DNA from: Balanoglossus misakiensis
Lineage: Eukaryota; Hemichordata
Assembly (NCBI GenBank): GCA_040954595.2
Contig: CM082581.2
Coordinates: forward strand, 3,286,001-3,350,000
Direction of reading: 5' to 3'
DNA: 64,000 nt
Shown here piece after piece: positions 49,546 to 61,700 of the stretch; within the stretch, counting starts at the first letter, position 1, and every line of letters begins with the position of its first letter. The notes beneath the pieces are model-generated. The model did no database searches, was not told the origin of the DNA, and saw nothing but the letters and a program-made list of their open reading frames with translations. A program made the translations under genes and the position numbers.

Positions 49546-49774
49546 CTACTGCAGAGAGGCTTTGACTCTCTTTAATGCACTATTAAACTTTTGGCCCCTT
49601 CTCTCTCCCGATAACTGGAACTGAGATAACTGTTGAGAAGCCAGCATATGCAGATCTTGTCCCTTGAATTTCTCAATTCGTTGCTGTATCAGACTTTGTA
49701 ATTGTGGGTCAGCTTCAAAGTCATATTTGTGCTCCTTGAAAATCCGGATTTGGTCCACCAGTTTGGCAATGGTT
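49546..49774 (-). CDS. KNDC1: RasGEF gene exon n (last)
   Basis: TIAKLVDQIRIFKEHKYDF, ADPQLQSLIQQRIEKF (end of the RasGEF fold) and a short basic C-terminus ending ALKRVKASLQ before TAG. The acceptor follows a T-rich tract (T)12CAG. Phase 2 in. Confidence 0.93.
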
Positions 49775-52700
49775 CTGAAAAAAAAAAAAATGAAATAATG
49801 GCCTTATTGCAATATAGACAACATTAGCATTGTTTCATCCTTATGTTGGTTATTGTTATACACAATATTATTCATAATTTTCTGCTTAAGGCCTCCAGAG
49901 CTGCCATTTTTTTTGCTTTATTTTCATGATTTTATTTTCTACTATCTTTGTCTGCTAAAGCTAAACAACACTTGCCCATAAACTTACCTCAGCTTGGTCC
50001 ATTTGTACATTCCATTGGCAAGTGTAAAGCTACCAATTTCCAGTTGCTGAACATGCATTAAGAATAAAAGTGTGCATGGCAATGTGGGGCGATCACGATG
50101 ACTCTCACCCTCAACTAGACAATGGCTATCACTCTTCAAGAACATTTTAGCTGCAGTCAGTTCTTGCATGGCATAGTTGGATTTGGCTGGAATACTGCGC
50201 CAAGCCTGCAGAGTTCAAAATGTAAATAAGAATTAACTTTTCTTAATACTTCATCACCACCCCCACCCCCACCACAAAATACAGGCCTAGGTAAGAAAAA
50301 TTAGCAAAGCAGAGAATCAATATCATGGAGATGAAAAATGGGCTGTATAGCAGCAAAATCTCAATAATTTAGCTGCGCAAGAGGTTGTTAGCTAAGCAAC
50401 AAAATCTATGTAGTCCAGCTGCAATTTTCAGGAATATCCTGAAGTTCCCTGCATTTTAAAATGACAACCGGGAGTACAAACGCTCGCTTATTGTAAGTTT
50501 TTCCCGATATTTACTTGTTTGAAAGCTAAATTTCAGAATAAAAGGTAGCGCGCTCCGGGTCCAATGTTTTAGAAAATAGTTGTGCCAAACGATTTTGTTG
50601 AACTCTCAATACTTTAGAAGAAGATAGAAAAAACCTCAGAGCACAGAAACAGCTTGCTCTGTGTGGCATGATGGGGCTGTGTGTCTTATGGCCGGTGATG
50701 CCTCCTGCATTGCTGTAAGTAGACTCTCTCACAGCCCACGGTTCGCTACAAGGCTCTTCACTGACGTGCCCTCAACCATTTAGCAAAGGAGAAGCACCAT
50801 AGGGTGTTGTGTATGCAATCAGACCATAAGCCTGCATGGACGGTGAGAGGGGCTGTGAGAGAGTCTACACTGTAAGACACACAGCCCTACCCCGCAAGGA
50901 TGTATGACATATTGATATGAATAGAATCACAAATATTGCTTCATTGTCCTAAAAAGCTAAATTTCACAATAGATATTAATTGTCAGTTTTGCCTTTTTTT
51001 CAGTAATTTTCTCCTGTATATTAACTCCCGCTTCTTGTTCCAGTTTGAATCGCTAGATGAAATGTTCACTAGCTACTGAACTATACCTGCATATGAGTTA
51101 CAGCCATTCTTATTGATGACAAATCAATTATAGCTTTGAATTTGATTTTTAACAATAACGATGCTGATTATTATGAAAAGAGCTATGTTGAAACTAAACA
51201 CTAAGTATTTCTTCAGGTTTGCAGTGTAAATCAAGAAAACACAAAATATCCAATAGAAAAGGCCAAGACTCACCGGTACTTGTCTGATGATCAGATTATC
51301 AAGGCCATCAATAATCTGCACACATGTATCATAGTTTCTCAGTTCATAACATGTCTTGGCAAGGTGGATAAATTTACTGAGAAGTGCAATCTGTGCCTGT
51401 TGAAATAAATGACAAAGAAATACTGATCTATAATGTGCATGAAAGTTACAAATGGCCAGTTCATTACATGTTTGGTATTTGATGCAAATATAGAGCAGTG
51501 TGGCACTCAAAATTGAATTGCACATTTCCGGACCTCCATGACCAATGTGGGGCTTATTTAAGGATGTATGCGCAGAACATAAACTGATAAACAGTGCACA
51601 TGTGTCTTTTTCCCATAGAATTACATCGATAACTTCTAGAAAACAAATTTCTACTATTGTCATTTTCACGAAAATTTACACATAGCTCAGTCAAGGATTA
51701 ATTAAATTTATTAGTCAAATAAAATGAGATAAATTTCGTTAAAATTTTTGCCCATTGGTGAAAAATGCTGAGTCAGCAGTTTTCTTCTATTATCAACTAA
51801 ATTCATGACTCTATATTTTATTACAGATTTTCATTATACATACACAGGATATTCCAAAATCAACAATTAAAAGAAATGACAATACTTTCAATTTTACAGA
51901 ACGTCCATCGTTATTTCTATGCTAACAAGCCGGGCAACACATCTACTGTTTTGTGAACATGTACTATTATGGGACGAACTTTTTTGCAAGCGTTGTTGGT
52001 GAGGTCACGTTCAAGACTTGGGGCTAATGAACCACCTTTTATAGAGGTGAGGATTTGGCCCAGTGATTTTGTGATTGGTCCAGCTTGCTATGTTGGAATC
52101 CCATTAAATACAAAGTGACATGTCCGGGTGGCTATTGGGAGATCAGTTGAGCAGTGGAAACAATGTTCTGCGTGTATTTGAGGGTTTGATTTTGTTTGAC
52201 ATAACATGGATCAGGTTAGTGGGGCATGCTTGAGGTGCAACTCAGCTAATGAACCACCTTTTTTGAAGATGGAAATTTGGCAATTGTGCACAGACTTGCT
52301 TGCTGCATGAATTTGTAAGGTACAGGTCAAGTCACTCCATGAGTGGTCCGAAGTCACAGTTGGATCTTGTTCTTATGCATGTTTAATTGACTGTGCTCAT
52401 GGAAAAAGTCCCCTGAGCCAAATATCACCCTTTTTACAAAAGGTGTAAAATAAAAAGCTCCCAGTGTCAAAATTACATAAAATTAGAGTGTGTAATAAAA
52501 CATATTTCTCTCAGAATGAAGATGATTCATGTCTTGCTATGTGGTTTGAAAGAGTCAAGTTTCATTTTCCTTCTCTTATGAATCAACTTTCTGGAGGTTT
52601 CTCAAAAATTCATCAGTATATTGGGCTAATTTGAGTAAAATCATATTAACCTTGTTGTTATTATTAGCTCATATGTTTAAACTTAGACAAATTCATTTGC

Positions 52701-55700
52701 TAACCCTCTGGTGACAATGATGAAAAGCGAACATGTATCAAGCTGTGTACACGTACCTTGACTGAACTGCAACAGAGTATTTCACATGACACCCAGTGTG
52801 AAACACTTCTGGCATAATCCAGTAATGTGAGAATGATCTGTTCATCCTGTAGGTTTTCCACAAACAGTGAACTGCTTTTCACTGCTTGCGAACCATCGAC
52901 ATCATCACCGGTGGTTTGTTTGTTCGAAGACACTCTTCTGAACAGTGGATTGATGGTACTTTCTACACCAACACCAAATGCTCTGGAGTTCATCAAATTG
53001 GTTGGATGGATTTTCTTAAACATCTCCTGAAAAGTCAAATACAAATGGACTGATAATTATTACTTCTTATATGATGACATAAATGATGTTATTACACCTT
53101 GAGCTGTATCCTGTACTCCTGATTGGCTAGCAGGAGGCAGCCAATCATGAGCTGACCTCTCTCTCTATGCACACTGTCACATATGGGTGATGGATAAAAG
53201 CTAATTCCTGACATCATTTGGCAACTCCCCTGGAGATATATGTAGGTTACATCTCGCAGACTCATAGATGACATCAGATTGATAACTTGGACCTAGCTAG
53301 GGAGCTCTTTGTTATGAGCATGCTCAGCAGACCCGTTTGTGGCGGCAGACTCCATCTTGTTTTCTGGGAAACTTTTATGTAGGAGCATTGTGGACCCGGT
53401 CGGAAATAAATGATATATTGTCAAACTATTAAGATGTCCGTGATCTCACCTGCTGCATTAATGTCATCTGATAAGCCAGTGTTGATGTCAAATGTTCACT
53501 AATGGAGAACCAATCTCTCTGCAGGGATTGAGCGGCAAAGTAGACACCAGACTCAAACTTCTTTGGATCTTTAGTTGACACACAAGCAACAACACCAACT
53601 TTGCTCTTGTCTTTCTTGGACGATGCCGTAAACCTTTTTCGTAGTCCTATCGCAGCTTTAAAGGGGTTAGTCTTAAATGGAAATGAAAAAAAAAGATGTT
53701 ATTTATCAGATCTTGCGTTCACATGCAGGAGCCAGTATTGTAACAATGTCTGTCTGTGTGTCTCTGGCAACAATACTTCATTACATTTGACAAGAGCTGA
53801 TAAACTCTTTGGACTTGAGGCTTGCATACATAATTTTTTTTGGTGATTCTTAGGAAAGTGGTACATACCAGTATATCTCAAGAATTTACCTGAAAATTTC
53901 AACACTGATACAGTGCTGCTAAATTTTTTGGCTCTGACAGACTTTTGTAGATAGTTGTATGACAAGCACCCAACTGAACATTGGGGACAGGCCATATGAC
54001 TGAGGTCCAAAAAAACCGTATCAGAGCCATAAATGTTTAAGCAATAACCCCCGCCCCGTACAATTCGTAGGCGAGTGCTATATGGAGCGAATTGTACCCA
54101 AATCGAGTGTATACCCGACTGAGGCGGGGGTTATTGCTATTATATTATATCAACAATTGTTTTTGTGGCATATCAGTGTCATTTTCTTAGCGAAACGGCG
54201 TCAGAAAGAGAAATTACGATCGTGAACCAACATGGCGACGATGAATGTAAACACGAGCGGCCGGGATCGAGCATTAAACATGAAGCAGACGACAAAAAGT
54301 GACAAAAGTGCAAAATATTCAGAGCAGAGCAGTTCCAAAATAAAACGTCCGTAAATTCAAGTGTTTTTTTGTTACTTATTTGGTTTAATCCCACGCGACT
54401 GTGGTTTAACCACACATTTTCTGTGCTGCATGCTCGTTCAGGGGCCCGTTTTACCACTGACAGCAGTGGTAAAACAGTATTTTACCATCGCTCTCGTCCA
54501 ATCAGAATGGCGGATGGTAGCATGATATAATATAATTCATCATATATCTAGAAGTATGCTACATAATTTCTCTAAAACAATTCATCATAGAGATAATTTG
54601 TGCATCATGGAAATACAGTGCATTTTCTTTTGATCATTCAGGTAAACCAATGGCAACAGTTTACCAGACGAACATCTTCTAGAGAAGCCTCAATGTCAAT
54701 GTCATTACTGACAAACTACCACCTGTAGTACTTATCAGGTCCAAGGAATGAATTTATCATGCATAAAGTTTGATAATTAGGGTTAAAGGAATACTGTAAA
54801 ACACTTTATTTTCGCAAGTTGAAATTTTCGCGATATCGAGAGAGGCCACTTTTTCGCGAGTATTAATTTTCGCGTTCTCTTCTTTCATTCACTGCATCGT
54901 TATCTTCAAAAAAAAATTGTGACTTTTTATTTTCACTATTTTGGCTCTCGCGTATTTTGCGAAAATTTATTGCTCGCGAAAATAACCTGTTTCACAGTAA
55001 TTCCATCACATAATCAAAATGTCCACACCTTTTTGTAAGTGAGCTAAAATTCATTAAGAACTTAGAAACCTGCTTGGATTTACATCAACAATTCCCTTCT
55101 ATTATTACAACTAACAGTGTCGATCCACCTACCGATTTCGTCTGTGCTTTTTCCATTGGAGTGTCTCCAGATACCACTACAAAGTCTTCTTCAACTTTAC
55201 TCGTAGTAGTCTCAAATGGTGTCGCTCTAAAACTCTTTTCATCCTTCTGGGACACACTCTGATGTTTTCCCAAAATCAGAAGTAGGTGTTCACCCTGGGG
55301 ATCAACTGGTATAACCTTTAAAGGAAAAAAATATATGCAATTTAACTCCAGGACCCGCAACAGAGAACTTCATTACCATTCATCATATGTGGTGGTTAGC
55401 AGCCCAACGTCTTAAAAATCAGTGTTTAAAGGTATGGAAAATTGTCTATAGTTACCATGGCAAATTGAGATCTAGCCAATCACAGATTTTTAGTGGGTGG
55501 CACCATGCGAAAAAAAGAGCGCCACCATATGTTCTTTAGAATGCTCAAATACTCCATTTCAGCCATATATGGGCGTATGTAAATTGGAGGTGACTGTATA
55601 CCTTAAAACTACTTGTATGTAGTATTTTTAGCAACTGCTAGCGAGCCCAGTTGAGATTTGTGTAATTATTGTCACCATTTTATAGACTTTGAAAAATTGC

Positions 55701-58700
55701 TGTCACATCTAATTGATTCTTTTCCATTTGTGGCGGTCAATCATTCATATAAATGATCAATGTTTAACTACAACTATCAGTCGTGCACAACTTTGTCTAT
55801 GGTTAAAGCCCCAATAGCTGCCAATTTTTAAACATTAGTTTCATGGTTTCACTTTCAAACTTAGAATGATCTATTAAGTTAGTTAAAGGGACAAAGTCTC
55901 TCTCTCTCGCTGCCCTTTTTCCATTAATTATGTTTGATACAAGACACCGTAGATGTGGCTATATATTGAATCAATGTTCAACCACACACACCTTCCATCC
56001 TGCTTGTAGGCACAAGAGTGAAAAAAACTCACCAAAATGAATAATCAGTCTCTACCATTTATTCATTTTGGGCGAGTTTTTACTCTCATATCAGAGAGAG
56101 ACTTTGTCCCTTTAACTGGTGGGTATACACAACCATATTATCAACATCTAATTTGTGGGTACACATGTAATTATAAATAAATTAATTAATAAACAGGTGC
56201 CACACCCATTTATTTAACTGCCCATTAGGAGAGTGCCCAACTATGGTGGTATGCACACATGGGTGTTAGAATCTCCGCAAATTCAAAATGGCGTCATTTG
56301 TCAACTCATGATAAGTAGAAAATTGAAATATTTCATTGATTAAAAAAAAAAGCTAAAAGTGGCAGCTATTGGAGCTTTAACTTGACTTGCTGCCTTACCT
56401 TAAACTTAATGAAATGGACCAGTTGTTGAGACAGCTCTGTATCGTTTCTGAAATCCACCTCATAAAATCCCTCCATCCAAACTTGAATGATATCCATTGC
56501 ACGGCAGTGTACTTTCATGCGATCTTCCTTCTCTTCTGATGTGATACTGAAATGAAGAGGACTTCAATTATAGCAAAGAAGCCATTTTTGTTTCTTCATC
56601 CACAGGTAAATGTAAGAGTGCACCATTGTTTTCACTGACGCTTATTTGCATGCTGGCTGCGCAGTTTCTGTTCTCGCTGAGAAATAATGTTTTGCACAAC
56701 TTAATTCCTGGTCGATCATTCTCCAAATACATTTTAATGAAAATAGCGGTAAGTACACTGTAATTGGGTAGGAACAGGGCCGGCTTATTAGATGTACTAA
56801 AGACGCTCTTTTGCAGCAAGCAAAATGAATATCAAATCAAAATGTTATACTATTACTATTTGAAAATGATATCTTTCGCAGGCAGGCAGGCAGACACAGA
56901 CAGAAACAAATAGAAACTGATGTGTTAATTTAAAAGGAACAAAATGTATTAACAGACAATCAAACATAAACAAAAGAAGTAAAATCTGACATAATTAAAG
57001 CTGTGACTCAGGTTACCTGGCCATTTGCATCTTTATTGGCAAACTTAGCGAGGCACTTGTCACACACAAAATTTGAACTTGATTTGCCCTGTAGCTTTTG
57101 AGAAGCCATTTTAAGATTTTCTAATTTGGCCACCAGGTCACATGACTAATCAAAATTTCCCGGATCAGGTTCACAACTAGTTATTGTCCCCAACCATTGT
57201 GCCAATTTTAGAAGTGTATGGTTTTCTAGATCTAGGGCGACAAAGAATTGGTATGAAGAGAAAGAAGAAGAGAAAGAACTTGAGCAATACCAACAGGGGC
57301 CCAAGATTTAATTCTTGGTGAAATACTTGCATAGTATACAAACCTAAATGCACTGTTGTATCTGTCTGTAATGAACTTGAACAACTCTTTCGCTGTTGCA
57401 AAATAACGATATGTGTAGAAAAAATGGTGAAGATATCCTTCCAACAACGCTTGCCTTAAAAGAGACAGAAAAAGAAAATTGATTTTAATTTAAATATAAC
57501 TGAAAACATTATGAATGGGAGAGAAAGATGCGATTATATTGGGTAAGTATTGGAGCTGACAAACAATGCATAAAGTGTTTATTTCACATCCAAAAGTTGA
57601 CAAACTTAGAAAATGGTACACATCACTTGTGGTATAAACTAACCAGAAAAGATAGTGAAACGGTCTGGAAAATCATATACATGTACACAATATTAACTAA
57701 AGAAACAAAATTGCGTGAATTTCAATGGAAACTTTTGCATATATGTTGCTGCCATGTAACAAGTATTTGTTTTTAACTGGAAAAAATCAAAACTAACATG
57801 CTGAAGCCCACAAACTATATATTTCCATAAAGCTGAATAGATAAACTTCACTTGGAGTCAGTCACTTTACTTAAAAATAGATACTGAGTACATTTTCTAA
57901 AAATTAACCTATTAATGTAAACAGAAATGACATTGTCCATTTTAGAAATTATGGCCAAGTATAGAGACAAAGCAGAACTAGTCCTACCTGGCAAAGAGAT
58001 ACGAAAAAAGCCCAAGAGGAGTTCCAGCTTGTAGTGTATTACCCTCTTTGCTTGAATGGAATACAAGATAAGGATTTTCACTGCTTGGCTGAAACTGCAT
58101 TGGCTCATTTGAGGTGCTGAAAACAAAACAAAACAAAAAGGGAAAAATAGCATCAATGACTCTTTCCTCCAATTTGATCAACATTGTTTACAGTGTTTTA
58201 ATCTACGCTTTTAAAACTGAGGGCCATTGTGGGCCTGTTTTTATCTTTAAATGTTTCAGTTTTACCAACAACTAGTGTTTACAAAAATCAAAACAAGCCC
58301 CTGATGTTTCGCCATTACAGCAGTAAGATATCTCAAATGTCGGTATCACAGAAGTTGGTGGTACAACTAGGCCTACATGAGATATAGTGAAAAACTGTGG
58401 CTGGCAAGCTTGTTTGGTTGGTACCAGCCATTTACACATTGCTGGTATAGTTCTGAGTGACAATTTACAACAATCTGAACATTCACTTCTGTGAACTACA
58501 TGTAATTGCTACCTATGCCTCAACTTCCTGTTCAGTCACTGTCAGAATGTCTGAGCTATAAGTAGAATCTCACAACACAGCAACAAGAATTCTATTAACA
58601 ATTTGGAAGGCTGCAGTTGCCCTAAAGACTCAGCCAGTAAGCTAGTTTGTGATCAAAGACATGATAGGAAATTGTCAACTGCTGTCTAGAACTGATTACA

Positions 58701-61700
58701 AAGAGCATCAAAGCACAATTTTTTTTCAATATTTAAAAGAATTAAAGGGACATTACCCGTAACTTTTGGCTTTATTTTCAGTATTTTTGTTGTGTGTACC
58801 AAATGCAAATTCTTATTCTACTCCAAACAGCATGTTAATATACCCAGTACTCAGCTTGTGTACATAGCCTATATATGTGTAACAACCATTGTTGTTGTTG
58901 ACAAATAAATACTAGTTCAGACTTGAATTCAAATTTAGAACAACAATGCTGACAATACAACTCTATGTGGTGCTGATAAGCTAAATGCTGGCCGTTTCAT
59001 CATGCAGCAGACACACAAAACAAAAATGCGGAAAACAGACCAAAAATATGCACCTATGGAACTTTTAAATAGCCACTGTTTGGCAGAAATGGTCTGCGGG
59101 TGCAAAACACACCATGGGTGCAAACAGATACACTAATCATCATCTTGCAATCATCTGTACACAGACTTACCACAATGCAAAGGTGTACAAGAGCGAATGA
59201 TCTAAACCCCACTGCTCAGCATACAACATTTCAAGGTGTCTTTTTGCACTCTCCAAAAAATTGACTTTCTTGCTCATCTCTGCAATTTGCTTGGCAACTT
59301 TTGGAATCATATTCTTCTGGTCAACACCTAAGCGGGGTTTAAACAAAGAAAACAATATCAGTAACAACAGATACTGTTGGACAACAACTGGTCCCAACAT
59401 TTATCTACTAGCTGGAAGTTATTTTTCATTGCCATATTGGCCATTTTGGATGGTTCTTCTTGACAATATATGTATATTTTTTCACATTCAGTTGATTCTT
59501 TCACCCATTTCTGCAGGTAGCTGCATATTTCCATATCACAAATATATAGCTGCACTGCACTGCAAATAAAATTAATAACTGCCTTCTGAACAGAACCATA
59601 TCAATATTTTTGAAAACACATTAATCATCCATATTTATTTTATTATTAATTTTTGGACAAAATCCCATCAAAAGTGGAACACATATCTCATTGTTTTTGC
59701 AGTGCACAGACATTAAAAACTTACAAAATAATCTCCCAAATTGAAACTTAACTAAAATACCACTACCATGGCCCCCACCATTGTTACTACTACTACCTAA
59801 ACGCTTAATATGGAACATACCTGTTTTTCCTTTGCCTCTTTGAGATTCCATTAATTTCTTGTAAAACTTTTCCGACTTTGCTTTCATTCTACATTCAATT
59901 ACAAGTTGTTGCTCTACCTCCTGAAATAAATGATGAAAATTCAAATGAGAAAATAGGAAAATCATAAGTTAGAAAGGAAACAATACATGGCCAACTAAAA
60001 CCAAAATGGCTGCCGCGGGCGCCGCCTATAAAAAAAATTGTATGATAGATTCCATAAAAAGATCACAACATGAATACAAGTCACTGTCAATGAACTAGTC
60101 TTCTTTGGATCAACCAAAAGAACACTGAAGAAATCATGGTAGAATATCAGTCAAGGCATGTCCCCTATTTTGGGTCTGACATCGTTTCTATACGAGTATT
60201 CACTTGGCAGTATAACATCCATATGGACATACTTTACCATACTATAGTTGTGGAGTGTATATGAAATCAGTTGAAACATGTTTAAAGGTTTACAGTCACC
60301 TATGCAAATTTAGCACCATGGCTAATTGAGATCTAGCCAATCATTGTTTTTCAGTGGGTAGCACACGGGAAAAAAGAGCGCCACCATATGTTCTTAAAGG
60401 TCCCATGCCATGCCCTATACAACCACGCGTAAAATCACTATTTGGGTCTTGAAGTTAACGTATGTTACTATCTGGCATTGCGTATCACCCTCTGTGCTTA
60501 GATAACAGGCAAGTAAAAGTGACGAGTGGGCGTGTACCCCTAACCCAACTCAGTCGATTTTGTTCGGCTTTTCGAAGTTAAGCCGAAGACTTATCTTGAT
60601 GTGGACAAATAGTCTTTCACACCTTTGTAAATCCTCTGCCTGTAATGTGAGGCAAGGGCTTCCTTTGCTTTGAACACTGTTTATGTAGCTTGTCTTTGTC
60701 TGTGGACTTAATTACTCATGGACCGCTAATTACACTTTACTGTAAACAGAATGGTACACTAAGATGTAGTGTACTTGTTTGTCCATATGCAAATACCTTC
60801 GCCTGGCTCGAGTGCGAAGTGGCTCCCTGATCACAGGCATGAAAAAAGGTGGCAAATTCCGGCATTCGTGCACATTATTCGGAACCGACACAATAAGCAA
60901 TGCATAGACAGGTACCCTAGATGAGCTTTTGACGGGGAAAAATAAAAACTTTTTATAGCATGTCATAGACCCTTTAATTCAGATACGCAAATACAGCCAA
61001 TAGTTACAGCTACCCGTAATGTCCCTTTTAAAGAAAGAAATCCTTGCCTGTTATAAATGTACCCATATATGCAATAATAATGCTGCTGTTGAGCAGAACA
61101 ATTTTGTTTTGTTTTATATTGCTTAAAAACACAGAGCACTTACAGAAAGCTTGGCTTCAATGCTTTGTTGGGTGTCCTCTTGTTTCACCAACTGACCAGT
61201 GTAGTCAACAATTAAAGGATCCACATTGTCGCTGTCAAAAAACATGGTACTGTTGGGTTTCATTTTAACTGTCTCAAGTGGGTTCTCGTTGGCTGTATTT
61301 TGCATAGACAGACTTGTGAAATCCTCAGTGGAAGGAACTTTGAGCAGTGACAGTGTAGATGAACTGTTACTTGCAGAACTATTGTGCCGGGATAATGTCC
61401 TGGAGAGTACTTTCCGTAGGTTTCCCTTCTTGGATGAGCTGCCGGAATCCGAGTCGCTCAAGGAACTGCTGCGTCGAACAGTGGTTGGGTTTAGAAGTGG
61501 TGACTTCCTCAAACGACGACGCCCACTGACTTCCGGTGCATGTGGTTCAGTATCTTCTCCTGAAGATTCCGATGCACTTCTCACATGTATAAATCTGGGC
61601 CCAGAGCTTGTACTATCCAGACTAACCGTCGACTGGTGTAAATCCGATGATTTCATAGTTTGTTCTAATGACTTGATGTTATTATCAGAATCCTGGACTT

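Noticed and set aside
51124-51669. 181-codon minus-strand open frame
   Set aside because: Only the middle (51274-51396) is an exon. The rest is intron that happens to be open around it.
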